A stretch of DNA of 8,893 nt, from contig JADHTP010000117.1 in the NCBI GenBank assembly GCA_016784945.1, forward strand, positions 1 to 8,893, given 5' to 3'. The stretch is from Deltaproteobacteria bacterium (GTDB lineage Bacteria; Myxococcota_A; UBA9042; DTJE01). Within the stretch, counting starts at the first letter, position 1; each line of letters starts with the position of its first letter. The position numbers and the translations under genes were made by a program. A model generated the notes under the pieces. That model was not told the DNA's origin. It worked only from the letters and a program-made list of their open reading frames with translations, and searched no databases. This document shows, one piece after another, positions 1 through 6,387 of this stretch.

Positions 1-124
1 TGCCTGTGCCCGGTGCCGCTACAACACGGTCTGCCGGGGCGTCTGGAAGCCCTACCTCGAGCGATTCGGCTGGGAAGAATTCGAACCAGTCACTGGCGAA
101 CCACCCGGGCCATCCAGGCCGTGA
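1..124 (+). CDS. C-terminal fragment of a probable radical SAM (SPASM-like) protein
   Basis: Only the last 40 codons are present. The reading frame starts at base 2 and ends at TGA 122-124; the 5' part lies outside the window. The visible tail begins with Cys residues spaced CxxC, then 'YNTVCRGVWKPYLERFG' and 'EEFEPV'. This pattern (CxxC, about five residues, C-x-G-[VI]-W, an aromatic/basic helix, then an acidic-hydrophobic-P-[VI] end) resembles the C-terminal auxiliary Fe-S segment of many radical SAM proteins. It does not look like random antisense translation. The gene ends 35 bases inside the oppositely transcribed sulfatase-fold gene, so the two 3' ends overlap. The product and substrate cannot be told from this fragment. 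The alternative is another Cys4-type metal-binding tail. Confidence 0.6.
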   Translation, partial: ACARCRYNTVCRGVWKPYLERFGWEEFEPVTGEPPGPSRP

Positions 125-2306
125 CCTCCTTCTTCAGGATGGCGAGGGCCTCGGGCATGGAAGGGGCCAGGTTCCGTTTCTCGAAGGGGTCTTCGGGATA
201 GGCATAGAGTTGCCGCGTGTTGGTGGCCAGGTCCATGATCAGGTACAACTCCTCCGACCGGACCCCCACCTGCCGCAGCGTCCTTTTCTTGTGGTGCACG
301 TTCTCGGGCAGATAGAACTGGTGGAACACCAGTCGGGTGTCTTCCATGGGGCGTCCCAGCAGGCCCGGTACCAGGCTGTGGCCTTCGAAAGCATAGTCGC
401 CGGCGATACCGAGGAGGTTGACCAGGGTGGGCGCCAGGTCCATGGTGCTCACCTGCGTTTCCACCCGGCGGGCCTTCAGGAATGGCGCCTTGAACAGAAG
501 CGGGACGTGCAGCACCATGGAACGCAGATCGTGCCCATGGTGCTTCTTGGAGTGGGCCGCGTCGAATGCTTCACCGTGATCGCCCACGATGATCACGAGG
601 GTCCGATCCATGGGCAGGACCTTTTCCAGTCCCTCCAGGAGGCGTCTGACCTCTCCGTCGGTGTAGGCCAGTTCCGCGTCGTAGATGTCCGGCTTCTGGT
701 CGCCGAAGTCGGGGCCTTCGGGCGGCGGCGTGTAGGGATCGTGGGGGTCGTAGTAGTGCACCCAGAGGAAAACCCGTTCCCTTTCGTTGCCCTCCAGTGT
801 CGCCAGGACAGAATCGGTCACTTCGGCGGCATTGTGGTACACCGGCTTCTTGTAGGCCTTCAACGCATCGGTGTTCACCTGGTCGAACCCCTGCCGCAGG
901 CCTTTCCAGTTCTTGAAATAGGTGGTGGGGAGGACCGCTATGGTGTAGTACCCCGCCTGCTTCATCATCTCGGCCAGCATGATGTTGGACATCCTCAGTT
1001 CCAGGGGGATGCGGGCCGAGGTCCGGCGCGCGATCTGTGAGTCGAAACGCGACGTGAACAGCGATGGAAAGGCCAGGCGGGTGCTCGGGCCCTGGCTGAA
1101 GGCCCGGGAGAACCAGACCGAATCCCGGGCCAGGCCGTCCAGGAACGGCGTGGTCGGTCGTTCGTATCCGTACAGAGACATGCGGGACGGGGCCACGGCA
1201 TCCACGGAAATCAGGACCACGTGGATGTGTTCCGGGAGGTCTTCGGGGACCTCGTGGTCCCATCGCGCCTGGCGGGACCGGTCCGAAACCACCAGTTCCA
1301 GGTCGGCGCCGTCGCAGTCCTCGTCCACGCCGTTGTTGGGGACTTCGGGCGCTGAGGCGTACCGGGACGAATCGAAGGGCGCGCAGTCCCCCTCACCCAT
1401 GAAGGAAAGCTGCCAGTCCCCGTCAAAGTCCAGGCACAGCTTGACGGCCTCATAGGCCAGGGGTGATACCTTGCCCTGGCGCGTCAGGATGATCCGCGTG
1501 GCGTTTTCCGATCCGAACACGGTCAGGGTGGCGGCGAAGGATCCCGCCATGGCCAGGGGAAGGACCACCAGCACCAGGGCACGGGCCGCCTTTGGCCAGG
1601 CTGCCACGGGGCGGCCCAGGGCCACGGCCACGGCCGCCGCCAGGCCCGCCAGCACCAAGAGCCAGGGCTCGAAGTCCACCACCTCGATCACGGCGGCGAT
1701 CCTGGCCCTGGCCACCCACAGGATCGGGAGAATGGCCACCACTCCCATGGCTGCCACCGCCAGGGGGGATAGCCAGCCCAACCGGGAATCCACCGGATCC
1801 CGCCGACCGGTCCGCTCCAGGAGACGACGTGTGATGTGCCAGCGCACCACCAGGACGGGGATGGCCAAGCCCAGTGCCGTCAGGGCCACTGCCGCCGCCG
1901 CGAACTCCGGTGTCCGCATGGATTCGATGTAGGACAGGGACAACCGGTAGAGGGTCAGGAGATAAGTAAGGCCAGCACCGGCCCAGACAGCCCACGACAA
2001 GCCCGCTGCCATGCGTTTACGGTGATCCTTGGGTCGGATCGAACGGGCGGCCAGCCTGACGGCGTCACGGAGACCGGTGTCATACCGGATTGACAACAGG
2101 GCCAGGATCGCGGACAGGAAAATACCCGTGACGAGCAGGAACAGCCCATCGAAACCGAAGATCGACAGGGTCACCTTGAAGGCGGACAAGGGGCTTGACG
2201 TCCATTCCCTGGCAACGGTGCGGGAGGCGTCCAGCAGGCCCGTCACGGCGGCGAGCACCGTGAAGGAGGCCACGAGCTGAAGGAATCCTGTACCGAAACG
2301 GCCCAT
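90..2306 (-). CDS. Inner-membrane sulfatase/phosphoethanolamine-transferase-fold protein with a MopE-like motif
   Basis: The protein has 738 residues. Roughly seven hydrophobic helices (about 8-26, 46-72, 101-122, 134-158, 180-199, 212-231 and 242-264) are followed by a short Asp/Cys-rich MopE-like segment (291-335) and an alkaline-phosphatase-superfamily domain (about 360-735). Metal-site motifs are visible: 'LISVDA' with D369, 'HYYDPHDPY' (H517, H522), 'VGDHGEAF' (D576, H577) and 'HHGHD' (589-593). The segment 'GPSTRLAFPS' (406-415) occupies the nucleophile position. It has no C/S-x-P-x-R formylglycine signature, so S408 or T409 is the likely nucleophile. That favours a phospho- or phosphoethanolamine-type hydrolase/transferase over a true sulfatase. 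The catalytic domain should face the periplasm. The start is the ATG whose A is the last base of the rlmN TGA stop (TGATG), which suggests coupled translation. The frame stays open 244 codons further upstream, but that part lies inside rlmN. The substrate is unknown. Confidence 0.85.
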   Translation of the reverse strand: MGRFGTGFLQLVASFTVLAAVTGLLDASRTVAREWTSSPLSAFKVTLSIFGFDGLFLLVTGIFLSAILALLSIRYDTGLRDAVRLAARSIRPKDHRKRMAAGLSWAVWAGAGLTYLLTLYRLSLSYIESMRTPEFAAAAVALTALGLAIPVLVVRWHITRRLLERTGRRDPVDSRLGWLSPLAVAAMGVVAILPILWVARARIAAVIEVVDFEPWLLVLAGLAAAVAVALGRPVAAWPKAARALVLVVLPLAMAGSFAATLTVFGSENATRIILTRQGKVSPLAYEAVKLCLDFDGDWQLSFMGEGDCAPFDSSRYASAPEVPNNGVDEDCDGADLELVVSDRSRQARWDHEVPEDLPEHIHVVLISVDAVAPSRMSLYGYERPTTPFLDGLARDSVWFSRAFSQGPSTRLAFPSLFTSRFDSQIARRTSARIPLELRMSNIMLAEMMKQAGYYTIAVLPTTYFKNWKGLRQGFDQVNTDALKAYKKPVYHNAAEVTDSVLATLEGNERERVFLWVHYYDPHDPYTPPPEGPDFGDQKPDIYDAELAYTDGEVRRLLEGLEKVLPMDRTLVIIVGDHGEAFDAAHSKKHHGHDLRSMVLHVPLLFKAPFLKARRVETQVSTMDLAPTLVNLLGIAGDYAFEGHSLVPGLLGRPMEDTRLVFHQFYLPENVHHKKRTLRQVGVRSEELYLIMDLATNTRQLYAYPEDPFEKRNLAPSMPEALAILKKEVTAWMARVVRQ
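1302..1436 (-). other. MopE-like metal-binding motif within the sulfatase-fold protein
   Basis: Residues 291-335 read CLDFDGDW..., then GDC, then 'APEVPNNGVDEDCDGAD'. The spacing of the Asp-x-Asp-Gly-Asp loop (D293, D295, D297), the GDC and the final DEDCDG matches one unit of the MopE-type putative metal-binding repeat common in myxobacterial surface proteins. It sits between the last membrane helix and the catalytic domain, so it would lie on the periplasmic side as a possible Ca- or Cu-binding linker. The metal is not known. Confidence 0.7.
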
Positions 2307-3421
2307 CAATCGATTTCCCCGTCCGACGTTTTCCCGAGCTGCCCACAAGCCGCCCCGATGTCGATGCCCCGGCTCTCCCGGACCGTCACAAGGTGATTTT
2401 TGCCGACCAGGAACCGGCGGAATTCCTCCACCGCCCGGTTCGTCGGCCGCTGTAAGGGGGACCCGGGCCAGGGATTGAACGGGATCAGGTTCACCTTGGA
2501 CGGGAAGTGCGCCAGCATCCTGGAGAGGCGGCGGGCGTCGTCCACGGAATCGCCATGGCCCCGGATCAGGAGATATTCGACCGTATATCGATGGCCGTGG
2601 CCGAGGCGCATGTCGCGCAGGGCCTTCACCGTGTCTTCCAGGCCGTACTTCTTGCCCACGGGGGTCATCCCGGTGCGCTGGGCATCGGTGGTCCCGCATA
2701 GGGACAGGGCGATGCTGGCCCCGGTTTCGGCCGCCAGGAAATCCCGCAGGCGCGGCAATAGACCCACGGTGGACAGGGTGGTGCGGCGGGGGGCCACCCG
2801 GAGCCCCTCCCGGTGGGTCATGATCCGGATGGCCTGGATCACGTTGTCGAGATTGTCCAGCGGTTCGCCCATGCCCATGAAAACAACGTTGGACACCCGG
2901 GCGGGCGGCTCGACCAGCCGGCTGGCTGCCAGCACCTGGCCCACCATTTCCGCCGGGGTCAGGTTCCTGGTCCGGCCCATGGTCCCCGTGAGGCAGAAGC
3001 GGCATCCCATCCGGCAGCCCACCTGGGACGAGATGCACAAGGTTACCCGTTCGGGCGAGGGCATGATGACCGACGACACGGAACCGTCGCCCACGTCGAA
3101 CACCAGTTTGCTGGACCCGTCTTCGGACGCCAGCACCTCGGCCGGTTCCATCCGGGAGATGGTGAACATCCTGGACAGTTGCTCCCTGAGGGAGGCGGGG
3201 AGGTTCGTCATCTCGTCGAAGTTGGTGACCCGCCTGGCCTGGATCCAGGAGAACAGCTGGGTCCCCCGGTAGGGCGTGTCGTCCAGGGGGGACAGGAGGT
3301 CCGCGATCTCGTCGGGGAGGAAGCCGCAGAGGTCCACCTTCGGCCGGGCGATGCTCCGGCTGATGATGGCGGACATCCGACCCGTTTCAATGGGCCTGCC
3401 GGGCATGTCGGTTGGTTTCAC
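2306..3421 (-). CDS. rlmN: Dual-specificity 23S rRNA/tRNA adenine-C2 methyltransferase RlmN
   Basis: This 371-aa radical SAM enzyme family makes 2-methyladenosine in 23S rRNA (A2503 in E. coli) and in tRNA position 37. An N-terminal helical domain (about 27-100) precedes the radical SAM barrel. The [4Fe-4S] motif CRMGCRFC gives C136, C140 and C143. C129 in 'TLCISSQVGC' and C359 in 'AACGQL' match the two mechanistic cysteines (C118 and C355 in E. coli), so the full catalytic set is present. GMGEP (183-187), 'NLIPFNPWPGSP' (311-322) and 'SRGIDIGAACGQL' are also family hallmarks. The loop after 'ALSLC' (238-242) is unusual, with 'GMTPVG' at 251-256 where relatives usually have an LMPIN-like sequence. 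The GTG start at 3421 is chosen because AGGACGG lies 7 bases upstream; in-frame ATGs at codons 6 and 16 lack as good a site. It is probably co-transcribed with the genes on both sides. Confidence 0.93.
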   Translation of the reverse strand: MKPTDMPGRPIETGRMSAIISRSIARPKVDLCGFLPDEIADLLSPLDDTPYRGTQLFSWIQARRVTNFDEMTNLPASLREQLSRMFTISRMEPAEVLASEDGSSKLVFDVGDGSVSSVIMPSPERVTLCISSQVGCRMGCRFCLTGTMGRTRNLTPAEMVGQVLAASRLVEPPARVSNVVFMGMGEPLDNLDNVIQAIRIMTHREGLRVAPRRTTLSTVGLLPRLRDFLAAETGASIALSLCGTTDAQRTGMTPVGKKYGLEDTVKALRDMRLGHGHRYTVEYLLIRGHGDSVDDARRLSRMLAHFPSKVNLIPFNPWPGSPLQRPTNRAVEEFRRFLVGKNHLVTVRESRGIDIGAACGQLGKTSDGEID

Positions 3422-3428
3422 GGGTTGC

Positions 3429-3435
3429 CCGTCCT
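3429..3435 (-). promoter_or_regulatory. Ribosome binding site deciding the rlmN GTG start
   Basis: On the minus strand AGGACGG ends 7 bases before the GTG at 3421. It lies within the 16-base gap after the lipoprotein stop. It supports GTG over the internal ATGs at 3406 and 3376. Confidence 0.5.
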
Positions 3436-3437
3436 GT

Positions 3438-5552
3438 TCACAGTTCCCATACGCAGGTGCCGCCGCTGCAGGTGTCCTTGGAGGCCGAAATCCCGTCGTT
3501 GCAGTCGCCGTCGGTGTTGCAGGATTGCGGCTGGCAGGGCGTGGTCACCTCCACGTCGTCGATGAAGACGCCCAGACCGCCGTTGATCAGGGAATCGTAG
3601 GTATCGAAGTCGAACTTGATCTGGATGGTCTTTCCGGCCCAGGCCGACAGGTTCGCCGTCAGCTCGAAGAACTGGCCCGTGCTGACGTAGCTCTTGGTCC
3701 AGATGGTCACCGTGGGAACCCCGTCCGAAACCACCCGGACCCACAGCTTGTCGTAGGTCGAACCGGACTCCGTGTCCATGTAGACCTGGGCCGAAAACGC
3801 GGCCGGGTATCCCGGCTGCATCATGAATTCCGGGCTCCATGCCGATCCCCCGTTGACGTTGCCGTTGTCGAAGTCCCAGGACTGGGGATCCCCGTAATAG
3901 AGGGCTCCTGGGGCGGAAACGGACTTGGTTTGACCGCCGGTGACCACCTGCCATCCAACGCCGCCAGCCGAGGGTGAGTAGGTCCAGCCGTATCCCCCTT
4001 CATCGAAGGCAAAAGACGCGATGGTCGGGGCGCAACACCCCGGGCCGCCCGTCGGCTGGTACAGGCATTTCCCGTCGACGCAACTGTCGTCGGTGCATAC
4101 GGGGTCGTTGTCGTCGCACTCCTCGTCGGAGTAGCAGCAGAAGTTGTGATGGAGGCACTGGTTCGCCTCGCACTGGTCCAGGGTGCACGGGTCGACGTCG
4201 TCGCACTGTGACACCGTGGTGCAGCAGCCGGGCTCCGCGAGAACGGAGTACTTGCACTGGTTCTTGCCGCACACGTCCTCGGTGCAATGGTTGTTGTCGT
4301 CGCAGTCCCAGTCGGTGTTGCAGCACAGCGGGTCTGCCACGGCGATGTGCTCACACCCCCCGTCCTTGCAGAGATCCACGGTGCAGGCGTCGAAATCGTC
4401 GCAGTCCAGGTTCACCGAGCAGCAACCCGACGAGAAGTCGTGGAGACAGGCGCCTTCCTGGCAGGAATCCTCGGTGCAAGGGATGCCGTCGTCACACTCA
4501 TCGTCCCCGGTGCACGTGGGCTGGGGATGGCGCAGCAGCACGAAGACGTCGTCGATATAGAGCCCCTCGGTGTCGTTGAAGCTGTGCTCCACGGAATTGA
4601 AGGTGAAGACCACCTGGAAGGTGCCCGTGGAGAACGCGGACAGGTCCACGGTGACGGGCGTCCAGGTCTTCATGGGGAAGCCGTAGCCCTTGGTCCACAC
4701 GGGTATGGCGCCCATCTCGTTCAGCACGGCCACGGAGAGCACGTCCCAGAGGTCACCGTCCTCCACGTCGGCCCAGACCCAGAACACCAGCGTGGCCCGG
4801 CCGGCCCCGGTCAGGTCCAGTGGCACGGATGTGGCGTTGGAGGCCACCACCTTTCCGGTGTCGTAATCCTGGGACTCGGGGTCGCCGAAATAGAGGCTGC
4901 CGTTTCCGGAATGGGACCGCAGGTCCGTGGGAGCCCACACGATCTCGTCACCGGGCAACTGGTTCTGCGCCAGGTCCTCCACCACCCAGATGTCCAGACC
5001 GAGCGCCTCGAAGTCATCGGCCAGCACGGGGGCGCCGATGAAACAGTCGTCCGATACGTCCCCGGCGTAGGAGCAGGAACCCTCGCCGCCGCAGGTCCCG
5101 GTGAAACAATCCAGGCCCGGGTCACAGGGGACGGGCTGGTTGAGGCACTGGCCCTGGGTGGTGTCGCAGGCGTCCAGGGTGCAGGGATCCCCGTCGTCAC
5201 AATCGGTGTCCTGGGTGCACGGGGGAGATCCCGGGTCGGATTCGTCCGGTGCCACGTCGGTCCCGGTGTCCGCCACATCGCCAACCTCCGGCGTCGTCTG
5301 ATCGGTGGCGCCCGGGTCCGTCACTCCGTCATCCTGGGATGTCTCAAGGGCGCTGTCGGTGAAAGTAACGTCATGGTGGGTGTCGCCGCCCACGTCCTGT
5401 CCCGGATCGGTCCCGAGGTCCAAGGGGACCACGTCCGGCACATCGACCATGGAATCAGCGCCCGGAGTCGACCCGCCGCCACCGCCGCCGCAGGACCAGG
5501 CGCCGGTGGTCGCCAGGAAGACACAAAGGATCCGGACAACCGCTGATCGCAT
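3438..5552 (-). CDS. Secreted Cys-rich repeat lipoprotein with two beta-sandwich domains
   Basis: The protein has 704 residues. A signal peptide (1-20) ends in 'GAWSC'; C21 followed by six Gly fits a lipoprotein, though Trp at -2 is atypical for a lipobox. Residues 22-111 are an Asp/Thr/Pro-rich low-complexity linker. The order is then: Cys-rich unit (112-170), beta-sandwich 1 (about 178-340), five Cys-rich units (347-508), beta-sandwich 2 (about 511-669) and a degenerate Cys-rich unit (673-700). The Cys units follow C-x5-C-D-D-x3-C-T-x-D-x-C-x4-5-C, similar to repeats in myxobacterial surface proteins and the Dictyostelium CTDC repeat. Both sandwiches end in [LV][YF]IDDV[FE]V and resemble MAM/immune-inhibitor-A-like C-terminal domains. 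No catalytic motif and no MYXO-CTERM tail are present, so an adhesive or structural surface role is inferred. The ATG at 5552 has GAGG five bases upstream. rlmN follows after 16 bases. Confidence 0.85.
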   Translation of the reverse strand: MRSAVVRILCVFLATTGAWSCGGGGGGSTPGADSMVDVPDVVPLDLGTDPGQDVGGDTHHDVTFTDSALETSQDDGVTDPGATDQTTPEVGDVADTGTDVAPDESDPGSPPCTQDTDCDDGDPCTLDACDTTQGQCLNQPVPCDPGLDCFTGTCGGEGSCSYAGDVSDDCFIGAPVLADDFEALGLDIWVVEDLAQNQLPGDEIVWAPTDLRSHSGNGSLYFGDPESQDYDTGKVVASNATSVPLDLTGAGRATLVFWVWADVEDGDLWDVLSVAVLNEMGAIPVWTKGYGFPMKTWTPVTVDLSAFSTGTFQVVFTFNSVEHSFNDTEGLYIDDVFVLLRHPQPTCTGDDECDDGIPCTEDSCQEGACLHDFSSGCCSVNLDCDDFDACTVDLCKDGGCEHIAVADPLCCNTDWDCDDNNHCTEDVCGKNQCKYSVLAEPGCCTTVSQCDDVDPCTLDQCEANQCLHHNFCCYSDEECDDNDPVCTDDSCVDGKCLYQPTGGPGCCAPTIASFAFDEGGYGWTYSPSAGGVGWQVVTGGQTKSVSAPGALYYGDPQSWDFDNGNVNGGSAWSPEFMMQPGYPAAFSAQVYMDTESGSTYDKLWVRVVSDGVPTVTIWTKSYVSTGQFFELTANLSAWAGKTIQIKFDFDTYDSLINGGLGVFIDDVEVTTPCQPQSCNTDGDCNDGISASKDTCSGGTCVWEL
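4032..4514 (-). repeat. Five tandem Cys-rich coding repeats of about 33 codons
   Basis: Residues 347-507 of the lipoprotein hold five consecutive units beginning CTGDDECDD, CSVNLDCDD, CNTDWDCDD, CTTVSQCDD and CYSDEECDD. The units are joined through Cys-Cys pairs, so each unit's last Cys abuts the next unit's first. Length varies from about 29 to 34 residues. One diverged unit precedes beta-sandwich 1 and one ends the protein, making seven in total. At DNA level the copies differ, which suggests an old duplication. Confidence 0.85.
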
Positions 5553-5576
5553 GAAAGCCTCGTGGTGCGACGAAAA

Positions 5577-5605
5577 TTTCTACCAGATCGGGTGGGGTAA
5601 AACAA
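5577..5605 (-). promoter_or_regulatory. Candidate sigma-70-type promoter for the lipoprotein-rlmN-sulfatase unit
   Basis: On the minus strand TTGTTT (5600-5605) and TAGAAA (5577-5582) are separated by exactly 17 bases and lie 25 bases before the ATG at 5552. The matches are partial (3/6 and 4/6), but the surrounding 5553-5666 interval is the only non-coding gap upstream of these three genes. No convincing promoter was seen for the divergent barrel gene in the same gap. Confidence 0.3.
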
Positions 5606-5653
5606 GCCTGTGGAACGCCTTGTGCGCCCATGATACCGTGTCGTGATTCCGGT

Positions 5654-5660
5654 GGAGGAG
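5654..5660 (+). promoter_or_regulatory. Strong ribosome binding site of the broken barrel gene
   Basis: GGAGGAG ends six bases before the ATG at 5667. This fixes the start there rather than at the GTG 5643 or the ATG 5661, which would lie too close to the site. The intact site shows the gene was once, or still is, translated. Confidence 0.6.
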
Positions 5661-5666
5661 ATGGAA

Positions 5667-6369
5667 ATGACAAGGTTCCTGGGAGGCCTCCTCGTCCTGC
5701 TGTTCACGGGTTTGCCCGCGGCCGATGGAAAGATCGTGGACGTGGCCATCGGCGTGAAGGCCGCGGCGGGCGGCAACCTGTGGACCGAGCCCTCGAATAC
5801 CCCGCCGCTCCAGGAGATCGGTTTCACCAAGTTGCGGCGTGGGGCGGGCGCCGGCTGCGGGCCCTACGTCGAGGTCCGTTTCATAAAGTACATCGGTATC
5901 GAACTGGACCTTCTCTTTGAATAAAACCGGCTGTGGGAGGACCAGACCATCTACCACAGTTCCGGATTAGTCATACTCAAGACCACCGCCAAACCCACCT
6001 CCGTGGACCTTCGGATTCCTTTGCTGGTGAAGGGGGTGCTTCCCCTGCCGGGGATCCGGCTGGCCCTGATCATCGGGCCGGAGTTCGTCATCCCGCTGAA
6101 GACCGAGGCCGCCATGGACGCCCCGGTGAGTACGGCCTTCGACTTCAAGGTCGAATCCAGTTTCAGGACCCTCCTCACCTTCGGCCTCGACATGGTGGTG
6201 GAACTGCCCATCGATCTCCGTTTTTTCTATAATCCTTCCCAGCCGTCCGACTGGTCGGACCGGGTCGAACTGATCTCCAGCGTACCGGGCGCCGTCGACA
6301 GACTCACCATCCAGTACCAGAACTCCTAAGGACATTCGGCTGCTCATCGGGCTTGGTTACGGTTTTTGA
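5667..6369 (+). pseudogene. Outer-membrane beta-barrel protein gene with internal stop and frameshift
   Basis: Read from ATG 5667, the frame gives a signal peptide ('MTRFLGGLLVLLFTGLPA') and barrel-like text up to 'ELDLLFE', then meets TAA at 5922-5924. The same frame continues at once as 'NRLWEDQTIYHSSGLVIL' and runs 134 codons ('LPLPGIRLALIIGPEFVIPL', 'SSFRTLLTFGLDMVVELP') to a second TAA at 6327-6329. One base later, in the next frame, 'KDIRLLIGLGYGF' and TGA (6367-6369) follow. An alternating strand ending in Phe is the usual last strand and BAM signal of such barrels. Repaired, the protein would be about 233 residues, a normal size for the small OmpA/PorT-like barrel group. The gene therefore carries one nonsense change and one extra base. 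It is flanked by a divergent lipoprotein gene and a convergent queD. Sequencing error is the main alternative to true decay. Confidence 0.8.
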
Positions 6370-6387
6370 GATCGGGCGGCTCAGGGG

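Noticed and set aside
6..1040. Long plus-strand open frame opposite the sulfatase-fold gene
   Set aside because: It is a GC-driven antisense shadow: no domain text, and the opposite strand carries clear catalytic motifs.
2307..3038. A 244-codon upstream extension of the sulfatase-fold frame, inside rlmN
   Set aside because: It has Pro/Gly/Arg-rich, non-domain text, lies entirely within well-supported rlmN, and the real start is the TGATG-coupled ATG at 2306.
3438..3500. MYXO-CTERM or other sorting tail on the lipoprotein
   Set aside because: The protein ends shortly after the last Cys unit ('CVWEL') with no membrane helix or basic tail.
2400..3565. Plus-strand open frames opposite rlmN
   Set aside because: They are Arg/Ser-rich shadows; the RlmN motifs on the minus strand are decisive.
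4287..5546. A 419-codon plus-strand open frame opposite the lipoprotein
   Set aside because: It is low complexity (Val/Gly/His-rich), mirrors the Asp-rich repeats on the real strand, and shows no recognisable domain or ribosome site.
5922..5924. Selenocysteine or pyrrolysine-type recoding of the internal stop
   Set aside because: The codon is TAA, which is not used for either amino acid, and a second independent lesion exists downstream.
6370..6387. Terminator between the convergent barrel gene and queD
   Set aside because: The 17-18 base gap has no stable hairpin followed by a T run.
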